Shown one piece after another: positions 30,033 through 39,354 of a DNA stretch of 64,000 nt. This DNA is from Pseudomonas indica NBRC 103045 (GTDB taxonomy: Bacteria; Pseudomonadota; Gammaproteobacteria; Pseudomonadales; Pseudomonadaceae). The stretch lies in the NCBI RefSeq assembly GCF_002091635.1, contig NZ_BDAC01000003.1, positions 1-64,000 of the forward strand, read 5' to 3'. The notes beneath the pieces were generated by a model that saw only the letters and a list, made by a program, of their open reading frames with translations, searched no databases and was not told the DNA's origin. Position 1 is the first letter of the stretch. Each line of letters begins with the position of its first letter. The position numbers were made by a program, and so were the translations under genes.

Positions 30033-32258
30033 TCATTTTTCCCGCCAGAATCGCCCCTGTGCACGTAACGCTTGCGCGGGCAGCCATTCGCCCAGATGTA
30101 CCCGTACGGCCCCGGTCAGCGCACTGTCATGGATCTCGAGCGAAAACCGGCGATAGCGGGCGAGTACGGAAGGATGTGGATGACCGAAGGCGTTGTGCCG
30201 CCCCCGTGAAATCAGCACGGCGCGGGGAGCAACCGCCTGCAGGAAGGCCGGAGACGAAGAGCTCCTGCTACCGTGATGAGGCGCTACCAACCAGTCGGCC
30301 CGTACGGTCATGCCGCTGCCGACCAAGGCACGTTCGGCGGCCTCATCTATATCGCCTGTCAGCAGCAGGCGCTCGCCATTGGCTTCGATGCGCAACACGC
30401 AGGATGTCGCGTTCCCCTTGTCCGCATCGGCCCAGCGCCAAGTGGCGAAACGCACACCATCCCACTCCCAGCTCTCGCCCGCTACGCAAGCATCCGCCTC
30501 CAGCCGGGCGGACAGACGCGACGGCTCGCCACTCAGTACCCTGGCCACCGGCATTCCCCTCTGGACTGCCAAGGCACCGCCGGCATGATCGTTGTCCGCA
30601 TGGCTCAGCAGCATGACATCGAGCCGCTGCACCCCCAGGCTACGCACGGACGGCAGGACAACGCGCTCACCAATATCGAATTCGCCGAAACGCGGTCCCG
30701 TGTCATAGAGAAGCGCATGCCCATTCGTCCGTACCAGCACTGCGAGCCCCTGGCCAACATCCAGCATCCAGACCTCCGCTCTGCCGGGCTCAGGTCTTTC
30801 CAGGGACGGAAAGAACAAGGGCACGAGTAGCGCCAGACCAAGACCACGCACAGGGACGCCCGCTGGCAGCAGCACCAGCAGTGTCCCCGTCGCGGCCAGC
30901 GCCCAGCACCACAACGGCAGCTTTGGCGGAAGCCAGGCGGGCAGCCAATCGGCGATAACCCCGAGGATCAGGAACAGCCATTCCAGCGACCAACCCGCCA
31001 GCCAGAGCAGGCCCTCGCCAAGCCAGGGAACCGGCAGCAGCAAGGTACCCAGCAAGGCCAATGGCACGCTGATCACGCTGACCCAGGGTACCGCCAGCAG
31101 ATTGGCCAGAGGACCGCTGGCACTGATCGGCAACCCCAGCGCCAGCAACAGAGGTAACAGGCCCACCGCCATCGTCCACTGCGCCCGTCCGAGCGTTCGC
31201 CACCAGGACCAGGCACCAAGACGCCCACTGAATACCAGCGAGAGAATCGCTACAGCACCGAAAGACAACCAGAAACCCGGCTGGAGACTGGCCAGGGGCT
31301 CCAGTGACAGGACCCCGGCCAGCGCCAGGAGCAGCGGCAGCCAGACGCCAAGGTGACGAAACCGCAGCCGCCAGATCAGCAACACCGCTACCATCAGACA
31401 GGCACGTCGCACCGGAACCTCGAAGCCGGCCAGCAGCCCATACCCCAGGGCGCTGGCGAAAGCGAGGCTGCAAGCCCATGGCAGCCAAGGCAGGGACCTC
31501 GGCCACAAGCCCCAGCGCGCCAGGCCAGCAACCAAGGCATAGACCAGGCCCGCCAGGAGCGCGACATGCTGACCGGAGATGACCAGCAAATGAACGGTGC
31601 CGGTATCCTGCAGCAGACGCCAGTCCGCCGGCGCCAGGCCGGAGTCGTCTCCCAGCACCAACGCCGCGACGCCGCCCTGGCGGCCGTGCGCATCGACCTG
31701 CAGCATGCGCAGACGCAGCGAATCGCGCCACGCCGCGGGCCCTTGTGCCGCCCGTAGCCGCTCACCACTTTTCACCGTGCCGGTCGCACCGATCCGCTGG
31801 GCAAGCAGCCAGGACTCGTAATCGAACGATTGGGGATTGACCAAGCCATGGGGCCGCTTCAAGCGTACCGCCAGGCGCCAACGCTCACCGGCATGTACCG
31901 GAGGCCCGCCATACCAGGCCAGGCGCATACTCCGCGGCAGTCGGGTACGTCGCGAGACGGCTTCGTCCAACTGGAAGCGCACCACGCCGTCCCGATGCTC
32001 CGGCAAACCACTCACCTGCCCTTCCAACCAGAGGGTCTGGCCGTCCAGCGAAGGCGGTAGCCGATCATCCAGCGCCCATTGCGCCGAGGTGCATGCCCAA
32101 CTGAAACCCAACAGAAAGAAAGCCAGGGGATAGCTGCGGAATGGCAACAGCATCAAGCCGAACAAGGCGAGGACGGACAGCAGCCACGTCGGCGGTAACG
32201 CCGGAAGAAAGCGCAGGGCGAGCAGCCCGGCAACGAACGCGACAATCCCTGTGCGCAT
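30033..32258 (-). CDS. comEC: ComEC/Rec2 family DNA uptake channel protein
   Basis: 741 aa. Inner-membrane protein that carries single-stranded DNA into the cytoplasm during natural transformation. An N-terminal region with two helices and an OB-like domain is followed by the Competence domain with many membrane helices (about residues 200-470). The C-terminal metallo-beta-lactamase-like domain keeps the metal motif LLSHADNDHAGG and APHHGSRSSSS, so it may be an active nuclease. GAGGAG lies 9 nt before the ATG. It is divergent from the DUF2062 gene and 71 nt upstream of exbB. Confidence 0.95.
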   Translation of the reverse strand: MRTGIVAFVAGLLALRFLPALPPTWLLSVLALFGLMLLPFRSYPLAFFLLGFSWACTSAQWALDDRLPPSLDGQTLWLEGQVSGLPEHRDGVVRFQLDEAVSRRTRLPRSMRLAWYGGPPVHAGERWRLAVRLKRPHGLVNPQSFDYESWLLAQRIGATGTVKSGERLRAAQGPAAWRDSLRLRMLQVDAHGRQGGVAALVLGDDSGLAPADWRLLQDTGTVHLLVISGQHVALLAGLVYALVAGLARWGLWPRSLPWLPWACSLAFASALGYGLLAGFEVPVRRACLMVAVLLIWRLRFRHLGVWLPLLLALAGVLSLEPLASLQPGFWLSFGAVAILSLVFSGRLGAWSWWRTLGRAQWTMAVGLLPLLLALGLPISASGPLANLLAVPWVSVISVPLALLGTLLLPVPWLGEGLLWLAGWSLEWLFLILGVIADWLPAWLPPKLPLWCWALAATGTLLVLLPAGVPVRGLGLALLVPLFFPSLERPEPGRAEVWMLDVGQGLAVLVRTNGHALLYDTGPRFGEFDIGERVVLPSVRSLGVQRLDVMLLSHADNDHAGGALAVQRGMPVARVLSGEPSRLSARLEADACVAGESWEWDGVRFATWRWADADKGNATSCVLRIEANGERLLLTGDIDEAAERALVGSGMTVRADWLVAPHHGSRSSSSPAFLQAVAPRAVLISRGRHNAFGHPHPSVLARYRRFSLEIHDSALTGAVRVHLGEWLPAQALRAQGRFWREK

Positions 32259-32394
32259 TGAGTGAAGCTCCTCAACAGGCAGCGCCGGCCGACGTCGGCC
32301 GACCTGTGCCTGCTATTCGTTGTCACAAACTCTGACAGCAGCCTGTAGTGAATGGGTGCATAATAAGCCCGCTTCCGTTTGCCAGAGAGCCTTC

Positions 32395-32922
32395 ATGCCG
32401 CGTCGTTTCTTCAAGCGCTACATGCCCAATCCAGAGAGCATCAAAGGGAACAAGTCCCTGCGCTTTCTCGGCAAGCTGATCCACGACCCCAACCTCTGGC
32501 ATCTCAATCGTCATTCGGTCGCCCGCGCCATGGCGGTCGGCCTGTTCTCCGCCTTCGTCCCGATCCCCATGCAGATGCTGTTGGCCGCCTCGCTCGCCGT
32601 ACCGATGCGAGCCAATCTGCCGATTTCCGTGGGCCTGGTGTGGCTGACCAACCCCATCACCATGCCGCCGGTATTTTTCTGCACCTACAAGCTGGGTACC
32701 TGGATTCTGCAGACACCTTCGGAAAACATGCCCGCCGAACTGACGATGGCCTGGATCAGCGCCAAGCTCGCCTCGCTCTGGGAACCATTGCTGGTCGGCT
32801 CGCTGGTAGCAGGGCTTGTGTTTGCGATCCTGGGCTACTTTCTCACCATGACCTACTGGCGCTGGTGGGTTCGGCACAACTGGCGCAAACGCCAGGAAGC
32901 TCGCCGGCAGCGCAACGCCTGA
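32395..32922 (+). CDS. DUF2062 family membrane protein
   Basis: 175 aa. The family signature covers most of the protein: N-terminal basic stretch, WHLNRHSVARAMAVGLFSAFVPIP, then helices around residues 45-70, 70-100 (VGLVWLTNPITMPPVFFCTYKLG) and 130-155. Function is unknown. DUF2062 domains also occur fused to glycosyltransferases, which hints at envelope work. I chose the MPRRFFKRYMPNPES start. A longer in-frame start 75 nt upstream exists but lacks family support. It is divergent from comEC and convergent with the lol genes. Confidence 0.87.
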   Translation: MPRRFFKRYMPNPESIKGNKSLRFLGKLIHDPNLWHLNRHSVARAMAVGLFSAFVPIPMQMLLAASLAVPMRANLPISVGLVWLTNPITMPPVFFCTYKLGTWILQTPSENMPAELTMAWISAKLASLWEPLLVGSLVAGLVFAILGYFLTMTYWRWWVRHNWRKRQEARRQRNA

Positions 32923-33017
32923 TCCTTAGGTATCAGAGCTGCCGGAGTCTAGCGCGCCCACCTTCGGGACTTCTGTGACATCGCGGGCAGAGAAACTCAG
33001 TCTCCACCCGCATCGGG

Positions 33018-34262
33018 TCACTCGTAGCGCAGCGCTTCCGCCGGCTGGGTACGCGATGCGCGCCAGGCGGGATAGAGGGTCGCCAGGAAGCTCAGGATCA
33101 GCGCGGCGCTACAGATGAGCAGCACGTCGAACGCCTGAAGGTCGGACGGCAGATAGTTGATGAAGTAGACGTCTGAACTGAGGATCTGCTGGCCAGTGAC
33201 ACGCTCCAGCCATCCGATCAGGTTGCTCACATTCAACGCGGCCAACACGCCCAGCACACCGCCAATCAGGGTACCGACAAGACCGATGACCGTCCCCTGA
33301 ACCATGAAGACAGCCATGATCAAGCCCGGCGTGGCACCCAGGGTGCGTAGGATGGCGATGTCCGCACGCTTGTCGGCGACCACCATGACCAGAGTCGCGA
33401 TGATGTTGAAGGCTGCCACGGCAATGATCAGCAGCAGCAGCAGTGCGATCATGGTCTTTTCCATCTTCATCGCACTGAACAGGCTGCCCTGGGTATGGGT
33501 CCAGTCATCCGCCCGATAGCCCTCACCCAACTGGGCGGCAATCGCGCTGGATACCTGAGGCGCCTGGTACAAATCCTTCAGCGCAAGACGCACACCCTGC
33601 ACCTGATGGGGCTGCCAGCGCTGTATCTGGGCCGCGTCCTCCAGATCGATCAAAGCCAACGAACCATCCAGCTCGGCACCGACTTTGAACACGCCGACCA
33701 CGGTGAACCGCTGCATGCGTGGTGTGATGCCGCCCGGAGCGGAACTGATTTCGGGAACGATGAGCGTCAGCTTGTCCCCCACGTTAAGGCGAAAACGCCG
33801 TGCCGTGATGTCACCAATGACCATCCCGAACTCACCGGGCGCGAGCGTTTCCAGGCTCCCCTGCTGCATATGCGAACCGATGATGGAAACCTTCGATTCC
33901 ATCCGCGGATCGATACCGTTCACCTGAATCGGCTGCATCCCACCACGATAAGAAAGCATACCTTCCAGTTCGCTGATCGGCGCCGCGGCTATCACTTGGG
34001 AGTTCTTCAACGCAGCGGCGGCCACTGGCTGCCAGTCATCCAACGGCTGGACGCCCGAGAGTGTCGCATGGGGCACCATGCCGAGAATGCGCGAACTCAT
34101 CTCCTTCTGGAACCCGTTCATCACCGACAGTACGACGATCATCGCCAGGACACCCAGCGCCAGACCGATCATCGAGGTCAGCGAGATGAACGAGATGAAG
34201 TGGTTGCGTCGCTTGGCCCGGGTGTAACGGGTACCGATGAATATCGCGAGAGGCTTGAACAT
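33018..34262 (-). CDS. lolE: LolC/LolE family lipoprotein-releasing permease (second copy)
   Basis: 414 aa. Membrane subunit of the ABC machine that extracts lipoproteins from the inner membrane and hands them to LolA. One N-terminal helix after [11 protein letters not shown], a large periplasmic domain (about 50-265), then three C-terminal helices of the FtsX/MacB type ending in [17 protein letters not shown]. It closely resembles the lolC product at 34955-36205. Which of the two acts as LolC and which as LolE is my assignment by order. It starts 1 nt after lolD. Confidence 0.9.
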   Translation of the reverse strand: MFKPLAIFIGTRYTRAKRRNHFISFISLTSMIGLALGVLAMIVVLSVMNGFQKEMSSRILGMVPHATLSGVQPLDDWQPVAAAALKNSQVIAAAPISELEGMLSYRGGMQPIQVNGIDPRMESKVSIIGSHMQQGSLETLAPGEFGMVIGDITARRFRLNVGDKLTLIVPEISSAPGGITPRMQRFTVVGVFKVGAELDGSLALIDLEDAAQIQRWQPHQVQGVRLALKDLYQAPQVSSAIAAQLGEGYRADDWTHTQGSLFSAMKMEKTMIALLLLLIIAVAAFNIIATLVMVVADKRADIAILRTLGATPGLIMAVFMVQGTVIGLVGTLIGGVLGVLAALNVSNLIGWLERVTGQQILSSDVYFINYLPSDLQAFDVLLICSAALILSFLATLYPAWRASRTQPAEALRYE

Positions 34263-34263
34263 A

Positions 34264-34962
34264 TCAGGCTGCCACCAACCGGCCTTCTTCCAGGCGCAGC
34301 ACACGGTCCATCTGCCGTGCCAGTTGCATGTCGTGGGTCACTACCAGGAAGGCGGTTCGCGACGATTTGCTCAGCTCCAGCATCAATTCCTGGATGCCGT
34401 GGGCCGTATGCTGATCGAGGTTGCCGGTCGGCTCGTCGAGCAAGACCAGGGCCGGCTGGTTGACCAATGCGCGGGCGATGGCTACCCGCTGACGCTCGCC
34501 GCCGGACAGCTCCGCCGGCTTGTGCGCCGTACGATGACCGAGGCCGACCCGCTCCAGCAACGCCTGGGCCCGCTGGCGGGCTTCGGCGATCGGCGCCTGA
34601 CCGATCAGCAGTGGCATGCAGACGTTCTCCAGTGCCGTGAACTCAGGCAACAGGTGATGGAACTGATAGACGAACCCCAACTGACGATTGCGCAACAGAC
34701 CACGGGCCTTCTCGCTCAGCGCGGACAACTCCTGGCCCGCCAGCCACACGCTGCCGTGGCTCGGCGTATCCAGACCACCCAGCAGATTGAGCAAGGTACT
34801 CTTGCCGGACCCGGAGCTGCCGACAATGGCGATCCGCTCACCGGGATGCAGTTCCAGTTGCACGTCACTTAACACCTCGACCGATTGCGGGCCTTGCTCA
34901 TAGCTCTTGCCCAGATCGCGGCAACTCAGGACAGCCTTGTCCTGCACGGAAATATCACTCAT
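34264..34962 (-). CDS. lolD: Lipoprotein-releasing system ATP-binding protein LolD
   Basis: 232 aa. ABC ATPase: Walker [10 protein letters not shown] near residues 47-55, Q-loop [16 protein letters not shown] (a LolD hallmark), signature [15 protein letters not shown], Walker [13 protein letters not shown], and switch VTHD. The ATG at 34962 overlaps the lolC end by 8 nt. It is flanked by the two permease genes and forms an ABC complex with them. Confidence 0.97.
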   Translation of the reverse strand: MSDISVQDKAVLSCRDLGKSYEQGPQSVEVLSDVQLELHPGERIAIVGSSGSGKSTLLNLLGGLDTPSHGSVWLAGQELSALSEKARGLLRNRQLGFVYQFHHLLPEFTALENVCMPLLIGQAPIAEARQRAQALLERVGLGHRTAHKPAELSGGERQRVAIARALVNQPALVLLDEPTGNLDQHTAHGIQELMLELSKSSRTAFLVVTHDMQLARQMDRVLRLEEGRLVAA

Positions 34963-36205
34963 AGCGCAAGGCCTCCGCAGGCTGGGTGCGCGCGGCACGC
35001 CAAGCCGGATAAAGGGTAGCGAGGAAACTCAGGACCAACGCGGCGGCACAGATCAACAGCACGTCCTCGCCCATCAGCTGGGAAGGCAGGTAGTCGATGA
35101 AGTACACGTCGGCGTTGAGGAATTTGTGGCCCAGCAAGCGCTCCAGCGCAGCGATCCAGGCGCTGATATTGAGGGCTGCGAAGATGCCCAGCACCGCCCC
35201 GATCAGTGTGCCGACCACGCCGATGACAGTACCTTGCACCATGAAGACGCCCATGATCTGCCGTGGCGTCGCGCCGAGGGTCCGCAGGATGGCGATGTCA
35301 CCCTTCTTGTCGGTGACCACCATGACCAGCGTGGAAATGATGTTGAACGCGGCCACCGCAATGATCAGCAGCAGCAGCAAGCCAATCATGGCCTTTTCCA
35401 TGCGGATCGCCTGATATAGGTTGCCGTGGGTGCGGGTCCAATCGCGGGCGTAGTATTCGTCGCGCCCCAGGGAAAGCGCCAGCTCCCAGGCCGTTCGCGG
35501 CGCCTGGAAGAGATCGTCGAACTTCAAGCGAATACCCTGGACCTGCGACCCCTGCCAGCGATGCAGCCGCGCCAGGTCCTGCAGATGAGTCATGGCCACA
35601 TAGCCATCCAGCTCGCCGGCACCGACATGGAAAATGCCCACCACGGTGAAACGCTTCATCCGGGGAAACATGCCCGCCGGCGTCACCGTGACCTCGGGCG
35701 CGACAAAGGTAATCTTGTCGCCCAGACCAACGCCCAGCTTGCTCGCCGCCTTGTCGCCGATGACGATGCCGAATTCGCCGGCTTTCAGCGCGTCCAGGCT
35801 GCCTTCGCGGAAGAAGTCGCCGATGATCGATACCTTGCGCTCTTCCTCCGGATCGATGGCATTGATCAGTACCTTCTGCACCTTACCGTCATGGGTGAGC
35901 AAGCCCTGCATCTGCGTGAAGGGTGCCACCGCCAGCACCTGCGGGTTCTTCATCACCCGCTGGGCGATATCACGCCAGTCGTCGATCGGCTGGTCGCCCT
36001 CGATGGTGGCATGAGGCACCATGCCCAGCACGCGGGTTCGCATCTCATGATCGAATCCGTTCATCACCGACAGCACCACGATCATCACTAGCACGCCCAG
36101 CGCCAGACCAATCATGGAAGTGAGAGAAATAAAGGATACGAAGTGGTTACGGCGCTTGGCACGCGTGTATCGCGCGCCGATGTAGACGGACAGCGGTCTG
36201 AACAT
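34955..36205 (-). CDS. lolC: Lipoprotein-releasing system permease LolC
   Basis: 416 aa. LolC/LolE family, same topology as the neighbour at 33018: helix at about residues 22-48, periplasmic domain, three C-terminal helices ([65 protein letters not shown]). It is first in the lolC-lolD-lolE operon. The start ATG lacks an obvious ribosome site: the bases upstream read CAACTCCTCT. Confidence 0.93.
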   Translation of the reverse strand: MFRPLSVYIGARYTRAKRRNHFVSFISLTSMIGLALGVLVMIVVLSVMNGFDHEMRTRVLGMVPHATIEGDQPIDDWRDIAQRVMKNPQVLAVAPFTQMQGLLTHDGKVQKVLINAIDPEEERKVSIIGDFFREGSLDALKAGEFGIVIGDKAASKLGVGLGDKITFVAPEVTVTPAGMFPRMKRFTVVGIFHVGAGELDGYVAMTHLQDLARLHRWQGSQVQGIRLKFDDLFQAPRTAWELALSLGRDEYYARDWTRTHGNLYQAIRMEKAMIGLLLLLIIAVAAFNIISTLVMVVTDKKGDIAILRTLGATPRQIMGVFMVQGTVIGVVGTLIGAVLGIFAALNISAWIAALERLLGHKFLNADVYFIDYLPSQLMGEDVLLICAAALVLSFLATLYPAWRAARTQPAEALRYE

Positions 36206-36302
36206 AGAGGAGTTGATTCGCTGGCGAAAGAAGGGACGTCCTTGTGGCGAGGCCCGGATAGCGGCTTTACACTCTGAACACTACTGCAGCCATGGGTTCG
36301 CC

Positions 36303-36884
36303 ATGTCGACCAAAGATGTAGACGATCGCCGCGAATACTATCGCATCACGGATACGATCGCATTGGAAATTCGCCCTGCCGAAAACTCCGGTAACGGACC
36401 GGCCGGCGATCTTCCCGATACCCCGCCGCTGTTCAATCTGCTCAGCGAACTACACCTGATGGACTTCGAATCGCAACATCTGTTACGACACATCAGCGAG
36501 CGCGACCGAACCCTCGCCAACTACCTGAAGGTCATCAACAAACGCATCGATCTCCTGGGCCAGGCGCTGGCACAAGGGCTCCTTCGCGAGATCGGCACGC
36601 GCAAGACCGTAGTGCTATCCGAGGGCGGCATCAATTTCACCCACTCCGAGGCTTTTCCTGCGGGAACGCTGCTCGCCCTGCGCATGGTGTTGATGCCCCA
36701 GGCCCTGGGCATGCTGCTGCAAGGACGGGTCGTCCACTGCCAATCCCGCGCGGACGGATCATTCGAAATCGGCGCCGAGTTCGAAGCGTTGACCGATGCA
36801 CAGCGGCAACTGCTGGCTCGTCATATCCTGCAGAAGCAGGCCCTGGAACGCCGCCAGGCCCGCGAACGCCCCGACCCGCAATGA
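36303..36884 (+). CDS. PilZ-domain protein with helical insert and degenerate c-di-GMP motif
   Basis: 193 aa. It begins with an RxxxR motif (Arg10-Glu-Tyr-Tyr-Arg14) typical of PilZ domains. The second motif, expected as D/NxSxxG, reads Val104-Leu-Ser-Glu-Gly-Gly, so the acidic/Asn residue is replaced. About 90 residues, mostly predicted helix (45-95), separate the two motifs, far more than usual. Nucleotide binding is therefore uncertain. It is divergent from lolC and followed by a small secreted protein and a phosphodiesterase gene. Confidence 0.82.
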   Translation: MSTKDVDDRREYYRITDTIALEIRPAENSGNGPAGDLPDTPPLFNLLSELHLMDFESQHLLRHISERDRTLANYLKVINKRIDLLGQALAQGLLREIGTRKTVVLSEGGINFTHSEAFPAGTLLALRMVLMPQALGMLLQGRVVHCQSRADGSFEIGAEFEALTDAQRQLLARHILQKQALERRQARERPDPQ

Positions 36885-36894
36885 TGAGATGACC

Positions 36895-37188
36895 ATGCCA
36901 CGCCGCTTACTGCTCACCCTGTTGTTCACCACTACCCTGCCCTGCTTCGCCGACACTCTGGAAATCCCGGTCGGGCAACAAGGCGCCACGGACATTGCGA
37001 TGCCCAGCCGCGGCGAGTCGCAGCGCGCCGTTCTCGAGCGCTTCGGTCTGGCCGATGAAGAGCATCCTCCGGTCGGCCGACCACCGATCACCCGCTGGGA
37101 TTACCGGGACTTTTCCGTCTATTTCGAAAGCGGTCGCGTCATCGACAGCGTCCGCCATCACCAGCCCCGTCATCCGAAGGAAGAATGA
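36895..37188 (+). CDS. Small exported protein of unknown function
   Basis: 97 aa. An N-terminal signal peptide (MPRRLLLTLLFTTTLPCFA, cleavage probably before Asp20) is followed by a short polar domain with GESQRAVLERFGLADEEHPPVG and WDYRDFSVYFESGRVIDSVRHH. I recognise no named family. The YFE..RVIDSV end looks like a small beta structure found in proteins that recognise partner sequences, but this is only an impression. It starts just after the PilZ-domain gene and ends 1 nt before the phosphodiesterase start, so the three are probably one operon. An ATG at 36889 is an alternative start. Confidence 0.75.
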   Translation: MPRRLLLTLLFTTTLPCFADTLEIPVGQQGATDIAMPSRGESQRAVLERFGLADEEHPPVGRPPITRWDYRDFSVYFESGRVIDSVRHHQPRHPKEE

Positions 37189-37189
37189 G

Positions 37190-37909
37190 TTGACTCTGAT
37201 CTACGGCCATCGCGGCGCCAAAGGCGAAGCACCGGAAAACACCCTCGCCAGTTTCCAGAAGTGCCTGGAGCATGGTGTCCGCCGTTGCGAACTGGATCTC
37301 CATCTTTCTCGCGACGGCGAGCTGATGGTCATCCACGACCCGACGCTGAAGCGCACCACCGGTCGTCACGGTAAGGTCGTGCAGCACAGCGCCGAGGAAC
37401 TGGTGGGCTATGACGCACGCCAAGGTGGTCCAGGCTGGGTCCATCCCTGCCCCATCCCTCGACTCAGCGAACTGTTCGAAAAATGCGATTTCGAGCATTG
37501 GCAACTCGAGGTGAAAAGCGCTTCGCGCGTGCGCGCCGCCCGTACGGTATTGGCCATCCAGGCGCTGGCGGAGCGATACGGTCTGCTCGACAAAGTCACC
37601 GTAACGTCCAGTTCGCGGGAAGTATTGAGAGCCCTGAACCGCCTGACACCCCAACTATCCCGCGGCCTGGTGGCCGAGTACGCCTGGCTCGATCCGCTGA
37701 AAGTCGCCAAGCACAATGGCTGCGAACTCCTGGCCCTGAACTGGACGCTGTGCACACCGGAACGTCTCGAGAAAGCACAGAAACAGGGACTGCACGTATC
37801 GGTATGGACAGTGAACGAACCGGCCCTTATGCGCCGGCTCGCCGACTTCGGTGTCGACAGCCTGATCACCGACTTCCCCGGCCTGGCAGTAGCCACTCTG
37901 ACGCGCTGA
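37190..37909 (+). CDS. Glycerophosphodiester phosphodiesterase (GDPD, cytoplasmic type)
   Basis: 239 aa. Hydrolyses glycerophosphodiesters to glycerol 3-phosphate and an alcohol. GDPD motifs: GHRGAKGEAPENTLASF at the N-terminus (catalytic His and Glu/Asn) and ELDLHLSRDGELMVIHD (metal ligands Glu/Asp and catalytic His). No signal peptide, so UgpQ-like and cytoplasmic. The start is TTG at 37190 with AAGGA 8 nt upstream. No ATG or GTG is placed sensibly. Its natural terminator has been split by the IS4 element. Confidence 0.92.
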   Translation: MTLIYGHRGAKGEAPENTLASFQKCLEHGVRRCELDLHLSRDGELMVIHDPTLKRTTGRHGKVVQHSAEELVGYDARQGGPGWVHPCPIPRLSELFEKCDFEHWQLEVKSASRVRAARTVLAIQALAERYGLLDKVTVTSSSREVLRALNRLTPQLSRGLVAEYAWLDPLKVAKHNGCELLALNWTLCTPERLEKAQKQGLHVSVWTVNEPALMRRLADFGVDSLITDFPGLAVATLTR

Positions 37910-37935
37910 GCGATACCGCAGATAAAAGAAAACCG

Positions 37936-37946
37936 GCCGCAAGGGC
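37936..37946. repeat. Left copy of the 11-bp target site duplication of the IS
   Basis: GCCGCAAGGGC directly precedes the left inverted repeat and is repeated exactly at 39373-39383. Confidence 0.95.
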
Positions 37947-37964
37947 TAATGCCAGTCAGTTAAG
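37947..37964 (+). repeat. Left terminal inverted repeat of the IS
   Basis: TAATGCCAGTCAGTTAAG, 18 bp, perfectly inverted with 39355-39372. Confidence 0.95.
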
Positions 37965-37985
37965 CTGACTGGCATTTTTATTTTT
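37948..37985 (+). terminator. Rightward terminator inside the IS left end
   Basis: The inverted repeat continues into a hairpin: AATGCCAGTCAG (37948-37959) pairs with CTGACTGGCATT (37965-37976) around a TTAAG loop, then two runs of five T follow. It should stop transcription entering from the GDPD gene. Confidence 0.8.
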
Positions 37986-39287
37986 GGTCGGGTACTTGGA
38001 CGGTTTGGGCCTGACGACCCGGGGATAGCGGCGATCTTCCCGGCGATGCGGGAGGACGTAATGCCTGGCTGAGGCCTGCAGTTCGGCCAGATAGCGGGGG
38101 ATGTTGCCGGGATGGTTCAGGGAGGTGCCGTTGAGGAACCCCAGGATCGCCCAGGTGCAGGCCGTGAAGCTCATCTCGCAAGGGTAGATGCCAGGGCAGT
38201 GGCGACTCATCTCCAGCATCTGATAGCGCAGCAGGTTGTAGGCCAACAGGACGCCCCAGAGTTCCTGCTCGATCATTTCCGGCGTCTTGCTACGCAGCGT
38301 GTAGTGGCTGGCCAGCAGGCCCTGTTTCATTTCCCGGTAGCCCAGCTCGATTTCCCAGCGTTGGCTGTACAGGTCAACGATTTCATCGGACGGGAAGCGC
38401 AAGGGGTCGGTCATCGAAGTCAGTATCTGACGCACCTTGCCCTTGATCGTCTTGCTCAGTAGCCGCGCCTGCAGCGTTTCCGGCAGATCGGGCCATTGTT
38501 TGCGCGCCTGCGGTGACGTGTGCAGGGTCACGAGGGCATCCTGGCGTCCCAGACGCTGGACGACTTCGTACTGAGTGTCTTTGCGCAAGGGCAGCAACCA
38601 ATGGCGTTGGGTGCCTGTCCGTTGCCAGCGATGCAGCAAGCCCAGCGAGTAGAAACCCCGGTCGAACAGCGTCAGCGAGTGGTCGGGCGTGCTCTCGATC
38701 AGTTGCTCGGCCAGTTTCATTTCGTTGCTGTGATAGCCGGCCAAGGCACTGCTGACCAACAGGTGGCTGGTCAACTCCATCTGACAGACCATGCGGACTT
38801 GAGGAAACCCCGTGTCGCCATGTTGGTTGCTGGCACTGCCGTAGCGTTCGCGATTCTCCGGTGTATCGGGCGTGCGCCAGACCACCCCGTCGACGCTGAG
38901 CAAACGGAGTCCCGCCCAGGTCGGGTGATGGGCCGTCTCATGCCAGCGCCGCTGGGTTAGCGCGAACACTTCGCGGACCGCCTCGCTGCCCAGGCGTTGA
39001 CGCCCCTGCACCACCGCGCTGGGCGCCACCAGCGGCCGCTGCCCGGGCAACCTGATGTCCAGGTGGTTGACGACATCCCAGGTCGACATGCGGCGGCACA
39101 AGGCCATGCCGATCACACACCAGATCATCGCCTCCAAGGGCAGGCGCCGCTTGCGGATCGTGGCGATCCCCGCGGACTCGAAGGCCGACTTGACCAGTTC
39201 GGGGTCGAGCAGCGCTCCGAGCCCTTCAAGGGACTGGGTGCCAGCAGCGACGTCATGGGTCAGTGCGAGCGCGCGGGAAAGTCGCAT
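37956..39287 (-). CDS. IS4-family transposase
   Basis: 443 aa. DDE transposase: first Asp in [21 protein letters not shown], second in [12 protein letters not shown], and the Glu in the IS4 signature Y-x2-R-x3-E-x6-K, seen as [15 protein letters not shown]. Uninterrupted and full length compared with E. coli IS4 (442 aa as I recall). I chose the ATG at 39287 (MRLSRALAL). An in-frame start 51 nt upstream would run through the hairpin at 39292-39320 and is not supported by the IS4 family. The gene ends inside the left inverted repeat. Confidence 0.95.
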   Translation of the reverse strand: MRLSRALALTHDVAAGTQSLEGLGALLDPELVKSAFESAGIATIRKRRLPLEAMIWCVIGMALCRRMSTWDVVNHLDIRLPGQRPLVAPSAVVQGRQRLGSEAVREVFALTQRRWHETAHHPTWAGLRLLSVDGVVWRTPDTPENRERYGSASNQHGDTGFPQVRMVCQMELTSHLLVSSALAGYHSNEMKLAEQLIESTPDHSLTLFDRGFYSLGLLHRWQRTGTQRHWLLPLRKDTQYEVVQRLGRQDALVTLHTSPQARKQWPDLPETLQARLLSKTIKGKVRQILTSMTDPLRFPSDEIVDLYSQRWEIELGYREMKQGLLASHYTLRSKTPEMIEQELWGVLLAYNLLRYQMLEMSRHCPGIYPCEMSFTACTWAILGFLNGTSLNHPGNIPRYLAELQASARHYVLPHRREDRRYPRVVRPKPSKYPTKNKNASQLN

Positions 39288-39320
39288 AAAAAATCCGATG
39301 CCTGAAACAGGCATCGGATT
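39288..39320 (-). terminator. Hairpin and T tract just before the transposase start
   Basis: A perfect 13-bp stem AATCCGATGCCTG / CAGGCATCGGATT with a 3-nt loop is followed on the minus strand by six T residues and then the ATG. Transcripts arriving from sth would terminate here or hide the weak GGA ribosome site in the stem. Confidence 0.8.
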
Positions 39321-39345
39321 CTGCTCCCCGTTCGCCAAAGGTCAA
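39318..39345 (-). promoter_or_regulatory. Candidate transposase promoter
   Basis: On the minus strand TTGACC (39340-39345) is 16 nt from CAGAAT (39318-39323). A start near 39311 would lie inside the upstream hairpin arm, so the IS's own transcript could not form the hairpin. Confidence 0.5.
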
Positions 39346-39354
39346 GGCGGCGGG

